A stretch of 64,000 nucleotides of DNA from Peromyscus leucopus (GCF_004664715.2 NC_051074.1:22856058-22920057), one strand, 5' to 3'. Positions 36,100 to 49,029 are shown, numbered from the stretch's first letter. Program-made: numbers and translations. The notes: generated by a model not told the origin, from the letters alone.

Positions 36100-39000
36100 A
36101 AAGTCTATTCACTGAGAGAACTGATCATCCCCTGCTTCTGCTTCAAGTAGGCCAGTATACCTGGGACAGACAAAAGAGCACTTGTACCTTTCCAGCAGTG
36201 CCCAGAAGTTAATAAAACACTTTCCATTCATTTCTCAGATGCCATCAGTTCTAATTGCCTTGCTCTTGGGAAGCAAAGAGAGTTGAGGAAGATGTCCTCC
36301 TGCACCACACTCTACCAGGCCCCTTTGGGCTCTCTAGACTGGGTCTCTGCCTCAACCTATACAGATTTGAACAGATGCTGACTTGGTTTATAATACCTCA
36401 AGGCTATTTATCTGACATGATCCCAACCTCCTTTAGTTCCCTTTCTCGAAAAACTGAAGGTTGTAAAGAGTTTGCTGTTGGTCACATCAAGCACCCACCC
36501 AAAGGCTCTGCTATCTCCCAGTTTAGAGGGAGGGTCTTTTGAGGAGAGCATTAGCAGAGGCGAGTTTCCACCATGTTCCACTTCTCTGGCCCTCCAGAAT
36601 CCTTGTTCCCTCCCTTAACACCTCCATTCTTCTTAAAATGTCCTGTGAATGCTATAAACAGTCCCAGCTGCAGTTATTGCTGATTAGAATGCATCCCTAT
36701 CACTTTTGTTTATCTCATTAGATGGCCAAGGATGAGAGGCAGGGGCCGGGGAGGGCTTCTTACTTTCTACAGACACCTAAGTGTAGGAAAAGCTTTCTTC
36801 TCAGCATGGATCAAGAGGCAAATAACACTCAAAATATTTCCACCTGAGTAGCACAACTAAAAAAGATTAATTGTAGTTCCTACCAACTTTTCCCTAAAGT
36901 CAACGCAGCAAAGAGAGAAGGAATTCCAAAGCTCCTACCCACACGATCAAATAGCAGGAAGAGGGAGAGTTGAGCTAGGTGTGAAGACTGCATCGGAGAA
37001 CACGGTGGCAGTGATTGTGCAGAAATCTGTTCAGCAGGTCACACCAGAAGACCTTGAGGTTAACATTGAGGGATTTTACCAGTGACTGCCCTCGGCCTTA
37101 GAATGACATCTAAGGACAACCTGAAGCACAGGGCAAGAGGAGATGGTCAATGACTCCAACAGATTAGCACCTGGTTGCATGTCAGGTTGCTTGGTCTAGG
37201 GATAAGCTGGGTTCAGATCTATCCATCAATTGCGTAGAAGGTGCTAGGTTATAGGTCTTCATCAAGTATTCCCAGTCTGAGGTCAGTACAAGGCTGGAGA
37301 CGGCATTGGAGCACACATACATGGACAGAAGAATGCCACAGAAAGAAGAAAAGGTGGGGAGCTCCAGGGAACTAGATGAGGTGATGAGCTTCAGAGGCAG
37401 AGATGGAGTGGAGAGAGAAAGTCAACATCAAAGGGGAAGGCTGGCCTCTCTCCCTGTTAAGACTCTCCTGGCAAACGGAGTTGGAGCATGGGCCAGGCCA
37501 CTGGCGACATGGCAAACAGTTTGGAAACAGACAGCACAGGACCTGTTTGACTAAGTCCAATGGGGTAAGGGTGTGAGTGACATGGAACAGGAAAAAAGAC
37601 CAATAAAAATCCAAGTCATGCTGAAGGCAGCGTTGTCAAGACAATGGAAGGGGACCAGGTTAGCAGAGATGGATTCAAGTCGTGCCTGGGAAAAACCGTG
37701 ACATCCATGTCCAGATCCAACATGCCGTTTATTTGAGAGGAAGCACAGTGAGAGGAAGTGAATTTAGAGGGTGTGGGACAATGTTTCAGGCCATCCACAT
37801 GGGTGACAATCCCCAGGAAGACACTGAGAAAGAGAAGGGGCACATCGGCAGGGCTCTCTGAGCTGTATTTCATTTTATCTTTAGTCTGGATTTTGTTTCT
37901 TTTTAAGATTCTTGAAGATGTCTGCCCTCTCATAGAGCTGAGAGTAGCGGTATATTAAGGGTTATAATTTTAGGCCATTCCTTCTTTGCTATACGCCACT
38001 CTCAATATATTATTTTCCAATAGGTCTTACCTGAATTTTAAAGGAAAACACATAAATTTTAAATCAAGTGCAGGATTTTCCACTCTGAAGTAAAAGCAAC
38101 TGGTATTCATATTTTATGTCTGGAATGTATGTACTAGTTGTATACTTCACAGAATGTCTCATTTAAATTCTAATGTATTTTAATAAGGAATGAAAGAAAA
38201 TATCACCCAGTATATTTTTTTCTTAAATTACCCCTAGTGCTTGATTACTCCTCCACAATCAAAATCACGTCTTAAATATGAATGATACAAAACAAGACTA
38301 CAGACTGCCTGTCTAACGGGGAGACTTCAGCTGCTGGTTCCAAATGACATACCTAGCTATTCGGTAATCACTTTATAATAACACCCTTCATTTCCAAATC
38401 TACTTAGCCATCAGGCGGCAATGAGAAAGGAGCTGGCAGCAGTTCCTACAACCGCACATTAGTTTTACATTTCATGACAAGCTAATTCTAGAGAGTTCTA
38501 AAGAGAGACAAGCCATGGGTCCTTGTGATTTTCTTCCCTTTGCATGAAAGAAACATGCGTCTAGCTGATAAATGAAAGATAAAAAGAATCCCGACATACA
38601 CTTTTCACTTCATCCTGTGTCAGTGACAGATGGCCCGGATTGCACCCCAGGTGACACCGAACACCTCTGAGTCAAGAGAAGTCTCACAATTCCTCCTCTG
38701 CTTGTTGCTGAGGCTCCTACTTCGGGCTTTGGAATGCCACAACTGACTTTCCATCAGAAGTCCCCGGACTAGCTGCTCTAGGACATAATGCAGGCGTCGG
38801 CTCCCAGGGCTCATAAGGCAAGAGATCCCTCTGTGCTATATGGGAAATGGCAGACACATGTCCTGTCATGAAAGTGCATTTCAGTGCAGAAGGACTCGAG
38901 GCCAGGCCTTTAATGATGTGTCCAATCAAATCCCAAACCTGAATAAGTGCCACATGTATAATATCCATTTAGCACTGAAGATTTGAAAGAGTGAAACGGT

Positions 39001-39790
39001 GAAACAGGCATTATTGAATCCCACCTATGATGTGCACCTGAGAAATACTTCATGCTCCTGGTGTAAGCTTCTAAGATTGCCATGAAAATCACCTGGTACA
39101 ATGATAAAGTGTGGTCTGAATCTTCACAGAACTTGGCAGTCCTGTCTTTGCCAGGAAAGCACAAGCATGGATGTTGTTCATACCACCATACAGAAATAAA
39201 TGGAGTATTTGATACATCAGTCAGAAGAAGATGGGGAGGGACTTTCTGGCCATCGCAGCAGTTCAACCTCCTGACAAATTGCATTAACACAAGTGACGTC
39301 AGCTGAAGCTCTGATCAAGCTAAGGCTCCCTACTCCTATCAATCCACCCTAAGGAAATATTGCCAGAGAATGCAACAGCAAAGTTAATTTTTCCTCTAAA
39401 CGGCTGGATTCGGGTAAATATAATCAGCCTGAGCAAGAACACGAAATGAAACCCATTTTGGCAAGTTAACTCTGGGATGCAGGAACTGATAAATGAACAA
39501 CATTTTGCAGATGGTAAGATAAACTCTTAACTCTGTCATGCATGCAGGCCCTGCATGAATGGCAGTTCTTTTTACCAAGCAGCTATATATTAACCATTTC
39601 TAACATCTGGCAACAAGATAGAAATAATCATGGAGTGAACACTGAGAGCATGAGATTACACAGCAACAGACACACAAATGATTCAAATTCTCATTTGCCT
39701 AAACCTTCCTTTTCTAATTCCCCACACGAAATATGGACCACTAGTCTCAGACATTTCAGGGGCTCTTCTTCCTAAAAACCCCACCACTAG
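36100..39790. other. Intron interval, longest repeat-poor stretch
   Basis: About 3.7 kb in which I recognise no SINE, L1 or LTR. 38400-39310 in particular looks like unique sequence with moderate GC. No exon with splice sites and protein resemblance is visible. Confidence 0.4.
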
Positions 39791-39806
39791 GACTGGGAAC
39801 TGAATC

Positions 39807-39973
39807 TTTTTGTTTGTTTGTTTTGTTTTTTGAGACAGAGTGTCTCTGTGTAGCTTTGGAACCTGTCCTGGAACTCACTCTGTAGCCCAGGCTGGCCTTC
39901 AACTCACAGAGATCCGCCTGCCTCTGCCTCCTGAGTGCTGGGATTAAAGGCGTGCACCACTGCCACCTGGCGG
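39807..39973 (-). mobile_element. B1 SINE, near full length (antisense), with target duplication
   Basis: The complement of B1: tgagacagagtgtctctgtg, cctggaactcactctgtagc, ccaggctggcc, ccgcctgcctctgcctcctg, tgctgggattaaaggcgtgc, ending ggcgggg. Flanks ggaactgaatctt (39796) and ggaacagaatctt (39974) form a 13-bp duplication with one mismatch. It is the youngest-looking B1 here. Confidence 0.93.
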
Positions 39974-40225
39974 GGAACAGAATCTTTAATGTTGCATCTG
40001 TATCAAGTGATGCTACATGACACTGATGGGTGTACATATACCACTAGCCCAGTGTCACTCACCTGTCCTCTTACTCAACCATGACACAGGCAGATAGACC
40101 AGCTGGCTCTAGATCCTGAGTGACGGATGGCTCACATATGGAAACAATGGTGAATAGGAGGATCACTTGGGAGAGAATAAGGGCTGCAGGATTCATGCCT
40201 TGCAGTATCAACGATACAAAACTGG

Positions 40226-40313
40226 TCCATGTGGCTCAGTGGTAGGGCATGTGCCTAGCATGTTGAAGATCATGGGTTCAATCCTCAATATCACTGAACA
40301 AAAATATTCGCAC
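40226..40313 (+). mobile_element. ID-type SINE (BC1/tRNA-Ala-derived)
   Basis: tgtggctcagtggtagggca resembles a pol III A box region and gggttcaatcctcaatatc has a good B box (GGTTCAATCC), followed by an A-rich end. The spacing is that of an ID element head. Transcription cannot be judged from sequence. Confidence 0.75.
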
Positions 40314-40782
40314 TAAAAATGCCAAACAGGCGGCATGTGCACAGAGGTTTGGAACAGGTCACTCTTGAGACGGAAACAAGCACCAGCAGTGAGGAGTAGA
40401 GACATCTGATGCATCGTCACTCACCGAGGTTCTAGAGGCCCACGTTTGGGGCGAGAGTGGGAACTGAGTAGAGAGGTACCAGAGCTAGGGTGACTGCTCA
40501 CCGCACAGGAGATGCTCTGGGGCCATACTCATCAAATCCTCCTGCAGTGACTTCCTCTACCTCATAAAAATGACCTCCTTTCAGGAAAGCCGAGAGTGAA
40601 AACCATGTTTAATGATGGAGCCTAACTTGTCCTATCCAGTACATGTAGTTTGTGATACAGCCTAAAGAATTTTTGCTTCGTTTGCTCAGCTGCATGTTTT
40701 TGCAATGGAGAAAAGACTGAATCCAGGCCTGCACCAAAGCTGGGCAAGGACGCTATCCCTGAGCCACACCCAAGCCCAAATG

Positions 40783-40905
40783 TTTTGTTTGTTTGTTTTC
40801 AGGTTGAGTCACATTATGGTACCCCAGACTGGTCTTCAATTCCAGGGCTCTTAGTGATCCTCCTGCCTCAACCTATTGAGTAGTTGGGACCATAACCAGG
40901 TGACT
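40783..40905 (-). mobile_element. B1-like SINE, diverged (antisense)
   Basis: tttgtttgtttgttttcagg, accccagactggtcttcaat, gatcctcctgcctcaaccta and agtagttgggaccataacca. Confidence 0.6.
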
Positions 40906-40924
40906 CAATGCCTAGTTTTCATTT

Positions 40925-41116
40925 AAAAAAATACATTTTGTTTTATTTTGTGTGCATGCATGAGTGCAAGTGTGCCACAATGCAGCTGTAGAGGTCAGAA
41001 GTCAACTTGCGGGGGTCAGTTCTCTGTACCATGTGAGTTCTGGGGATTGAACTCAAGTTATCAGGCTTGGTGGAGGGTAGGTGCCTTTACTTATTAAGCA
41101 GCCTCACCAGCTCTCT
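40925..41116 (-). mobile_element. B2/B3-type SINE, diverged (antisense)
   Basis: cattttgttttattttgtgt, gtagaggtcagaagtcaact, tggggattgaactcaagtta and aagcagcctcaccagctct follow the antisense B3/B4-like order. Confidence 0.7.
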
Positions 41117-41137
41117 AGTTGTTGTTTAATTGGAAAC

Positions 41138-41180
41138 ATGCATGGTGAGACATGTTATTCAGCTTGCCCTCTTACTTTTC
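41138..41180 (+). repeat. 43-bp perfect inverted repeat, left arm
   Basis: From atgcatggtgagacatg to ctcttacttttc. Exactly complementary to 41213-41255 across a 32-bp spacer. It lies just 3' of an antisense B3-like SINE. Confidence 0.97.
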
Positions 41181-41212
41181 AATTTAAGAAAAGTAAGCAA
41201 AATTCAATTTAA

Positions 41213-41255
41213 GAAAAGTAAGAGGGCAAGCTGAATAACATGTCTCACCATGCAT
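41213..41255 (-). repeat. 43-bp perfect inverted repeat, right arm
   Basis: From gaaaagtaagagggcaag to ctcaccatgcat. The spacer plus arm edge carries two direct copies of caatttaagaaaagtaag (from 41180 and 41205), so the arm end can also pair locally. Confidence 0.97.
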
Positions 41256-41436
41256 TAAGTACTTAATTTTTAAATAACATTAAAGATAGTATTATTTTTG
41301 TATACTTATATAGCAAGTGCCATATTGCGTATGTATGCATACACACACAGTCACACATACAGCATATGCTTATGCAAAGTGATTTATTAAGCACAAAAGT
41401 AATAATTCTAAAATTGCAGCAAGGGCTTCCTTTAAG

Positions 41437-41545
41437 TTGGGCACTGGGGTACCTGGCCCCTAGCATTTGGGAGCCCAAGACAGGAGAACACTAGGCTCAA
41501 GGGCAGCCTAAGCTCCATTGGGAAACCTTGTTAAAAACCAAGAAA
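41437..41545 (+). mobile_element. B1-like SINE, diverged (sense)
   Basis: gttgggcactggggtacctg, gcatttgggagcccaagaca, gggcagcctaagctcc and gaaaccttgttaaaaacc. Confidence 0.55.
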
Positions 41546-42831
41546 AGAGAAAAATCATGCAAAACAATTGCTTCACTCTATGATGAAGATGCAGCCTCCT
41601 TGTGTTGTTTAGTGAATATTTTGTGGTGGTGTGATGGACCCCAGGCATCGTGTACACCAAATGCATGCTGTGCACTCAACCCTCTCCTTCACTTTAAGTG
41701 GAAGTACAGACTGTATAAGCATCATACTATTGAGGAGAGAGATGTGATCATCTGCAAAAGTTCTCAGAACTTTGAACTTCTTCTACTTCCTGTACACGCA
41801 CACAATACTCAGGCTTTACCAGGCTTTGCAACACAGACAGCTACATTTTATTAACTTCCAAGGCTGGCTTCTAGACCATAAACCTAGTGGATTCTCATAA
41901 TGGAGATATTAGAAATCAACTGGATAGAGAATTATGAATCTGGGAACTACTTCCGAGCTGCACAAAATTGTAACACATATCAGGGTTTCTTTAATTCTGA
42001 CAGAAAAAAAAAAAACCTAGAAGAAGGTCCTTGTTAGAAATCTAGACTTGTTCAAGAGGTCAAAGGCATGCTTCTCCATGGATATTTCTAGAACTAACCC
42101 TATTAGATAGCCTAGTTCTAGCTATGAGCACAGCACTGGTCATTCTGAAATTTCCCAGGATTGAAGTGGAAGGAGGAAGACTCAAACAATATAAATCAGG
42201 AAGCTAAGGGGCTACTGGAAATGTTATGCTATTGCCATCTATAATATGATTAAAAATATGGGTGCCTGTTAAAACCTCAAGGCACTAACTGAAAACCGAA
42301 TTCCAGAAAGCTGGGAGCTATTTTTAAAAGCATGTGGGCCTTTGTTTCCTCCTATCCCATCAGCTGTTTGCTTCCTGCTGAACCCAAAGAAATCCTGATT
42401 AGTGCGACAACTGACTTCATTCTCCAATCGCAGTGATATGTTCTGTCTCCAAAGTGAATCTAAACACACTCCAGCTGGAACACAGAAACAATACCAAGGG
42501 CCAGTGGACAGCTAAGCATGGGCCCTCACAGGGAATACAAATAAGAAAAGCAGCAGCTTGGAGCTTGTGGAAGCCATCCTACAATTTCCAAAGAGGAATC
42601 AAGTTCCAGGTCTGATGAAGATACATAAAGAGGAGGAAAGAAAGAAAAGTATTAACAAAGAAATGTGAGTGAGCAGGAATTGCACATGAAAACCCCATTC
42701 TCACCTCCACATGCTGCAAGGGGTTGGGAGTGTGCAATCCTCTTACTCCTGCCTTGGAGTAGAACATTAAAACTGGTCCCTAAAGAATGTCTCAGTACTA
42801 ACTTAAGGAAACTGCTAACAGCTTGATTTAG

Positions 42832-43178
42832 GATGTCTCCAAAGTCCTTATGGCTGAGGCACTTTGGGGAGGTGGTGGGACCTTACAAGGTGGTACCTCC
42901 TGGGAGGAAGCGGGGGTAGCTGGCAGTGTGTCAAGGAGGAGCTACCAGCCTCAGGCCCTGTCCTTGTCTGTCCTTGCTTCTCGGTTGTCATGATGTGAGC
43001 CGAACTGCTCTGTCCCATGGTCCTTGCTATGTGATATCTTGTCTTGTCAGAGGCCCAAAGGAATAGAACCACACAAACGTGGACAGAAGTTTCTGAAACC
43101 ATGAGCCAACTCTCTTTGTCAGTTGGTTTCTCTGGTGTTCTTTTTCTCACCGATGGATAGCCAAACACCACTTGCAAG
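42832..43178 (+). mobile_element. Degraded MaLR-type LTR
   Basis: Contains gggaggtggtgggacctt, a 'gaaaccatgagccaact' segment and ttggtttctctggtgttctt, in the order found in MaLR LTRs. More diverged than the copy at 1582. Confidence 0.5.
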
Positions 43179-43804
43179 TGTCAGAAATGTGAGTTGGGGA
43201 TGAAAAGTAAAAGTAACCAGAGATTCAGAACTTAAAAGATTAGTGAAACCGTGACAAGGGTGGAGGACTCACTATTTTATTCACATACACATTTAATTCA
43301 TATCTCAAAACGAGACATCGAGTTCCTCAAGAGAAATGGGTATTTTTCAATAATTGCATTTTAAGTCAATTTAGGCTTCTCAAACTTCAGATGTTGGATC
43401 AGCAATAGAAAAAAAAAATGACATTTGCTGCCTTAGAAATTAAATAGTAAAATCATGACTGAAAAGCAAAGAGGGAACTTTTCAAACATCTAAGGAAGCC
43501 ATTATCTAAGGCATGAAATATTTTTCTTAATAAGTACATTTCTGAGAGCTGGGAAAATTAGTAAAGATGTAAGAATTTATTTCTTATGAAGTAGATGAGA
43601 CGAGATGTGATAATTTCAACTAATGAAGGTATCAAACAGGAGAGCATACAAAGCTTCCAGAATAAGAAACACACGGACTTTGACAGAGCCTGTATTCCAA
43701 GAAGAGAGCCCCGAAGAAGAAGCTCTCTGTTTTTTCCAGATGTTTGATTTAGCATCATGTTTTACTTACATAGTACTTCCATATTTTGTCCAGGTTATTC
43801 CCTT

Positions 43805-44050
43805 TTTTTTGGCTAAAAGTTTTCTTATTTTTATATTTATTTTATTTTATATATGTAAGTGTTTTGCCTGCATGGATGTAGGGGTATCACATGCATGCCT
43901 GATGCCTGAAGAGGTCAGAAGGTGGCACCGGATCCCCTGGAACTGGAGCTAGGGACAGCTGTGAGCCACTGTGTGGGTGTTGAGAACAAATTCACATCCT
44001 GAGCAAGAGCAATAAGTGCTCTTAACCCTAGTGCCATCGCTCTTGTCCCA
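43805..44050 (-). mobile_element. B2/B3-type SINE (antisense)
   Basis: A T-rich tail, ttttgcctgcatggatgtag, gaggtcagaaggtggcaccg, cctggaactggagctaggga and gtgctcttaaccctagtgcc mark an antisense SINE. Confidence 0.8.
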
Positions 44051-44580
44051 AGTCTCACTCTTTTTACGGCAGGATATTTTCATAAAGCCGGAAGTGGGGG
44101 CACTGTCCTAGTTCTTTAAGATAACAGACCATTCTTCAAGCACCAGTCCTTGCCAGCCAGAGAACTGTTCTTGTAACTTAGAATTGTAATACTGCAGGAT
44201 AACTCTATCTTCATACTGTCCATATAATAAATCAGTATCTGATTATAGCATATATACAGTTCATCCTAAGTGTATTCAAGCAGTGAGAACAATCCTCCCA
44301 TGCTCTGGAGCCCAGGTGACAGTGGCGGGGATAGGCAGAAGTTTGGTGGTATCAAAGAGGAAGCCTGGCCACCATCACCAACCTGTCTGAGAGGCAAGTC
44401 TGTGCCAACTGGAGGTGAGTGTCAGCACTCAGGGTCTGTCTACAGAAGCCACCTGTGATGGACTTACAATCGCAAAGTCTAACAAATAGTATTCATTTGC
44501 CTTTTCTGTGTAACTTTGAACCCAAGCTTAACTTCCTCTCCTGAGGGGGAAAAAAAAAAGGGCCAAAAAAAACCAAAATC

Positions 44581-44620
44581 ATCAACCACCCACCCACCCA
44601 ACCAGCCACCCAACCAAAAA
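44581..44620 (+). repeat. CCACCCA-rich simple repeat
   Basis: ccacccacccacccaacc-type units followed by an A/C-rich tract. Confidence 0.85.
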
Positions 44621-45739
44621 AACCCAACTGATTACTATGAATACAGAAACTAAATGAGGGCAAAGTCTTCATTGAGCTGAGAGCTTGGATTGGCTCTATT
44701 TAGTATTTTAAAAAAAGGTGTGTGTGTGTTGGGGGGGATTAGGGAGTTAGTACAATCTACCTAAGCCACAAGTCTCCCCTAAAAGCCTCTAGAAGGTTCT
44801 ATGACCTCAGGCAGCCAGTTTCTGTTTGCTGAAATTCTAAAGTTTAGAACATCCCTTTTCCTTGTTCCTTCACTACAGCCCCATGAGATCAACCCACTCT
44901 CCCTCCAAGGGGAGAACACATAGTTTTTATTCTTCTGCATCCTGGAGGCATCCTGACACGTATCAGAGTCACCCCTCTCTTCCTCACGAAGTCCATTATC
45001 CTTGAGGCTAAAGCCTACGGGTTAAAGCCAACTTCAGTTGATAGGGCTAGATGACCTCATTCTGCTGTGAGCAGTATTTCAGTAATAGTTGAATAATTCA
45101 TCCCATTAGGCATCTCCTTGTCATTAAGCCGTGGATACCTTCTCAGTTACCCAGCAGGATAAACACCGAGGGGGATAAAGACACCAAGATGCTAAAACCC
45201 TCTCAAAGAGCTCAGTTATCCACTTACCTTGAACCCCTGCTTCGTTTTTGGAAACAGACATTTTGAGTGATAGCCAAGGCACAAAACCAGCATATTTTAT
45301 ACAATATGATAAACTTGAGTGTATGCAGATGTGTGTATCCATCCTTTACCCCCCAAAGTGTCTCTGCACTCATTTGTGTGTGTGTGCGGGTGTGTCCCCC
45401 CTTTTTGTTGGAGGGGGAAGGATGGCTGAGAACACTTGGCATGAGAACTAGTCTCCTTTCATGGGTATTTTTCTCTGCATGACTCACAGGTGCTTTTCTT
45501 TAATAGAGAAATTTAAGAGTCTGACTCCTTTATTGTTTAAGTTTTCATTTTTTTGATATATCCCTGTTTATCCCAGATTGTGACTCATGGGCTCTTATTT
45601 CTAACACTATTATTTCTAGTGCTCCTATTTTAGAGAAAATAAGGAAAACACCATTCTCAGGGGAATGTCACTAAGAAAGATCTAATTATTCGTAGGCATC
45701 TTTAACTTTCCTGCTCATAAGTTTTAAAATTCTCTAAAT

Positions 45740-45975
45740 GTTAAATGACACATTACAGTGTCTAGCATGATAATTTGATATATGTATACAGTGTGTGACT
45801 ATTATACCGGGGTAACTGGCATTTCTATTTTCTTAAACTTTTACCAATTCTGTATATCAAGATCTCTGACTCCCTCTTTTCTACCTCCAAGACATACAAT
45901 AAGCTGTAGACTCTACACATCTTATTGTGCTGTGGTACCTAAGAACTAATTCCTGTTGAACTAGATTTCTGAGAC
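45740..45975 (-). mobile_element. Ancient L1 3' UTR fragment, antisense
   Basis: gataatttgatatatgtata, cagtgtgtgactattatac and a later 'attgtgctgtggtacctaagaac' style passage resemble the complement of an L1M 3' UTR. Edges are approximate. Confidence 0.5.
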
Positions 45976-46012
45976 CCACTGTACACAATTCCTCTCTTCC
46001 TCTCTGTTACTC

Positions 46013-46258
46013 ACCATTGTTGCTGTGACATGACAGAAGGGCAGAAGGGACTCAGGGAGGAATTCCCTTCATTCACCATTCAGAGGAGGGTTCAGCCTAT
46101 GGTCCCTTGGTCCCAAGAAAGCATGCCATGAAGAGCTGTGTGGATGACACGGCCAGCTATGTATCTGACATATTTACTTCCTTGGCCATCTCTCCAGGAG
46201 TGGTGAGTGGATCACATGGTGGTTCTACTTCTAGTATTTAGAGGGACTTCATGCAGTT
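46013..46258 (+). repeat. Degraded rodent repeat similar to that at 34311
   Basis: Contains caccattgttgctgtgacatgacagaag-like wording and a later segment on a 'gtgg...gcatgccatgaagagc' pattern. Weakly similar to the RMER1-like repeat; not certain. Confidence 0.35.
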
Positions 46259-46267
46259 CATGGCTGT

Positions 46268-47295
46268 GATGGGTGGTCTTGGTCGTCAACTTGTCCACAT
46301 CTGGAGACAACTTAGAACAAGCTGCTGGGCTCACTTGTGAAGGGTTCCCTTCAGTCGCTTATGTGATATGGGAAGACCTGTAGGAGGCATGTGGGTGCTT
46401 GTGCTCACAGATAAGCTCTAGGTAAACCAGGAATGTTAGCCATGCATTTCTCTCTTCAAAGAGAGAAATGTATAACCTGTTTTCAGCCGAGAAGGCTGGG
46501 AATGGATGTGACTAATAGCCTGGTAACCTCTGTACTATTTGTATAGTCAGGCCATACTGGCTCCCCCAGACTCTTACGTTTATCTTGGTCAATATATAGT
46601 GCTATCCTCCATGAGATCCTTATCATGAGTATTGATTACCTTAAGCCTTCTTACTCAGTTAATCTTGTAGAACCTATCTTTATGGAAGATGTTACCTGAA
46701 CTTTACAAGAGTTTCAATGTAATCATGTCTTAAGCTCTATTGTACACATGAGATTAAGGTAATTATCACCAGAAAACTTCTTTCCAAATTGTGCTGTGCT
46801 TAAATATACCTAAAATAAACTACTCAGTGCAGATTCTCAAAATTTGAACCAATACCAGGTATTAAGTCATGTTGAACCGAATCTCCTTCTTGATTCTCCT
46901 ACTTGGACAATGCTGGCCATGGTGTTTGCAGAGACCCCCCCCCACCCCACAAAGACCCACTCTAAATATGTCTGGCACTTTCCAGTGGCAACCAGGATAA
47001 AAAAGGGTAAAAGGAAACTTTGATTTTGCCTGCTTGTCTTCATGCTGTGCTGGCAAGTTCATCTACTCTGTTGGCATCTTGCTGTCTTTTCTTTTCTGAC
47101 ATTACAACCTGGCTTTTTTGAGTTGAAGAACAGCAGTCCTACATGAATCTTCCAGATGTTGAGCATTGGAGTGGGACTGTAGAGGCACGTGGCCTCATAT
47201 GGACTGCTTCTCAGGAGCCAATCTAGTAAAGGTCCATTTAATATCTATTCATCCTCTCTATTCCTCTAGAGAAACCTGAGTAATGTATCTGGCCA
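46268..47295 (+). repeat. Mosaic of old rodent repeats (family B-like ends)
   Basis: The left part (ggtggtcttggtcgtcaactt) resembles the start of the repeat at 61805. The right part (47060-47295, with caggagccaatctagtaa and ttcctctagagaaacctga) resembles the end of a related repeat. The middle is unassigned. Boundaries are approximate. Confidence 0.4.
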
Positions 47296-47584
47296 ATTGG
47301 GAAGCAGAGCATAGGAAATGCTGGCACTGAGCTGGCATTCTCTCTTTCTTCTTTTGCTTCTGTCTCAATCCCAGGTCATGGGATGCTACTGCTGTTCAGG
47401 ACAGATCATTCCCCACAGACACCTCAGTTAAAACTCTTGGAATTTCTCTCTCTCACACACGGTGTATAGCGCCAATTTTCAAATTATTACTAAATGGGCT
47501 CAAGCCTGTGATGAAGGTTATCTAACCTTCCACCATCTGCAGCCTCTAGGGATGACTCATCTAGCATCTACATCTGTGAAATCA

Positions 47585-47845
47585 AGGTTTTGGCTGCTCC
47601 AAGTGAGTGAAAATATGTCATCCTTGCTGATTCTATGTTTGGCTTCCCCCACCCCTCTTAATATACTGCCCCTCTCTTGTATTCTTGATGCTAAAAACAT
47701 GACAAGATTTCTTACATTTCTCTCATTGAGTAATATCCTACTATTTTATGAGCCACATGTTGACTCCATATCTTATGACCAGGAATAGTGCAGAATAAGG
47801 GGCTGATTCTGTCAGGATGTTCTCTTATGGTAAATGTATTCCGCA
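47585..47845 (-). mobile_element. Ancient L1 fragment, antisense
   Basis: tgacaagatttcttacattt, attgagtaatatcctactat and ccacatgttgactcc follow the antisense L1M order just upstream of the region retained at 35000. It carries no coding capacity. Confidence 0.6.
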
Positions 47846-48239
47846 TACAGAAGGACCATGAATGTTTTGGGCTACTCTTTGGGTTCTTTGACTCCTAAAG
47901 ATGTCTGTATCTCAGACTGATAATAGTGATAGGATTTAGAAGAACAGGCTTCACAGATGTAATTAACTTAGAAATCTAAAGAGAACATCTTAGATTATAT
48001 GGGCATCTGCCCAATCCAGTGATCTGTGCCTTTATAGAATTTACAAAGGAGATCTGAAGTACAGATGAGGAAAAGAACATGTGAAGACAGAGGCAGAGAT
48101 TGAAATGATGTTACAAGCCAAGGAATGCAGACAGCCTTAGACAAAGCACAGCAATGAAGAATAAAATCCTCTCCGGGGGTCTTGGAAGGGAACACAGCCA
48201 TGCTAATGTCTTGATTTCAGACTTTCGGCCCCTGGGTTG

Positions 48240-48456
48240 TAAGAGAATAACATCCCCTTGCATAAACATACAATTGTGTGCATTCATGTACACGCGGATG
48301 TGGGTGTATCCATGCAGCCCAGAAGAGGGCACTGGGTCCCTTGGAACTGACGTTACAGGTATTTCTGAGCCAGCTGCATAGATGCTAAGAACAGAAGTCA
48401 TGTTCTCATGCTTGAGCAGCTAGTGCTCTTAATGGCTGAGCCAGCTCTCCAGGCCC
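48240..48456 (-). mobile_element. B2/B3-type SINE (antisense)
   Basis: cagcccagaagagggcactg, ccttggaactgacgttacag and agtgctcttaatggctgagc lead to ctctccaggccc, the complement of the SINE head. Confidence 0.75.
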
Positions 48457-49029
48457 TCCCCCAATCTATCTTAAATATACGTGAGCATACGGAAGTTGAA
48501 GATCTAACTGTATTTTTTCCAAGTGATAATCTTATGACTCCCAAGCCCTTTATTAAATAGGAATACATTATTGTGCACCTAGGTTTGAAATACTTTTTAT
48601 ATGGCTCATGTGTTATATTTTTAATTTATACACACTGCATTTTTTTTTTAACAGAGTAACTACATGACATGTTGAAATACATGTTAGGGAATAAACACTC
48701 TCTTCTGAAAGCTTCTGTTTCAATTTTTAAATTAGTTTTACATTGTTATAATCTTCAAATACAGTTTAAAAATATTTAGTCCTTATTGAAATTTTAATGG
48801 AAGCTACTTTACATTCATAGTTTACATTTATGTTTTGGAGAACTGACATCTTTAAAGTGTGAAGATGACCATCATTTATTGTACCACAACTTAGTGCGTT
48901 TTGGCAAAAGTGTGTGTACTTTTATTATCACTGTAAGTGGGACTGTCTTCATTTTATGTGCAGTTATAGGAAAGCCAGGAGTAACAACAGGTAGGCCACA
49001 CACCCACAGTGCTTAGCTGTGTAGCTTGT

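Noticed and set aside
40226..40313. tRNA gene
   Set aside because: It has tRNA-derived promoter boxes but no cloverleaf; it is an ID SINE.
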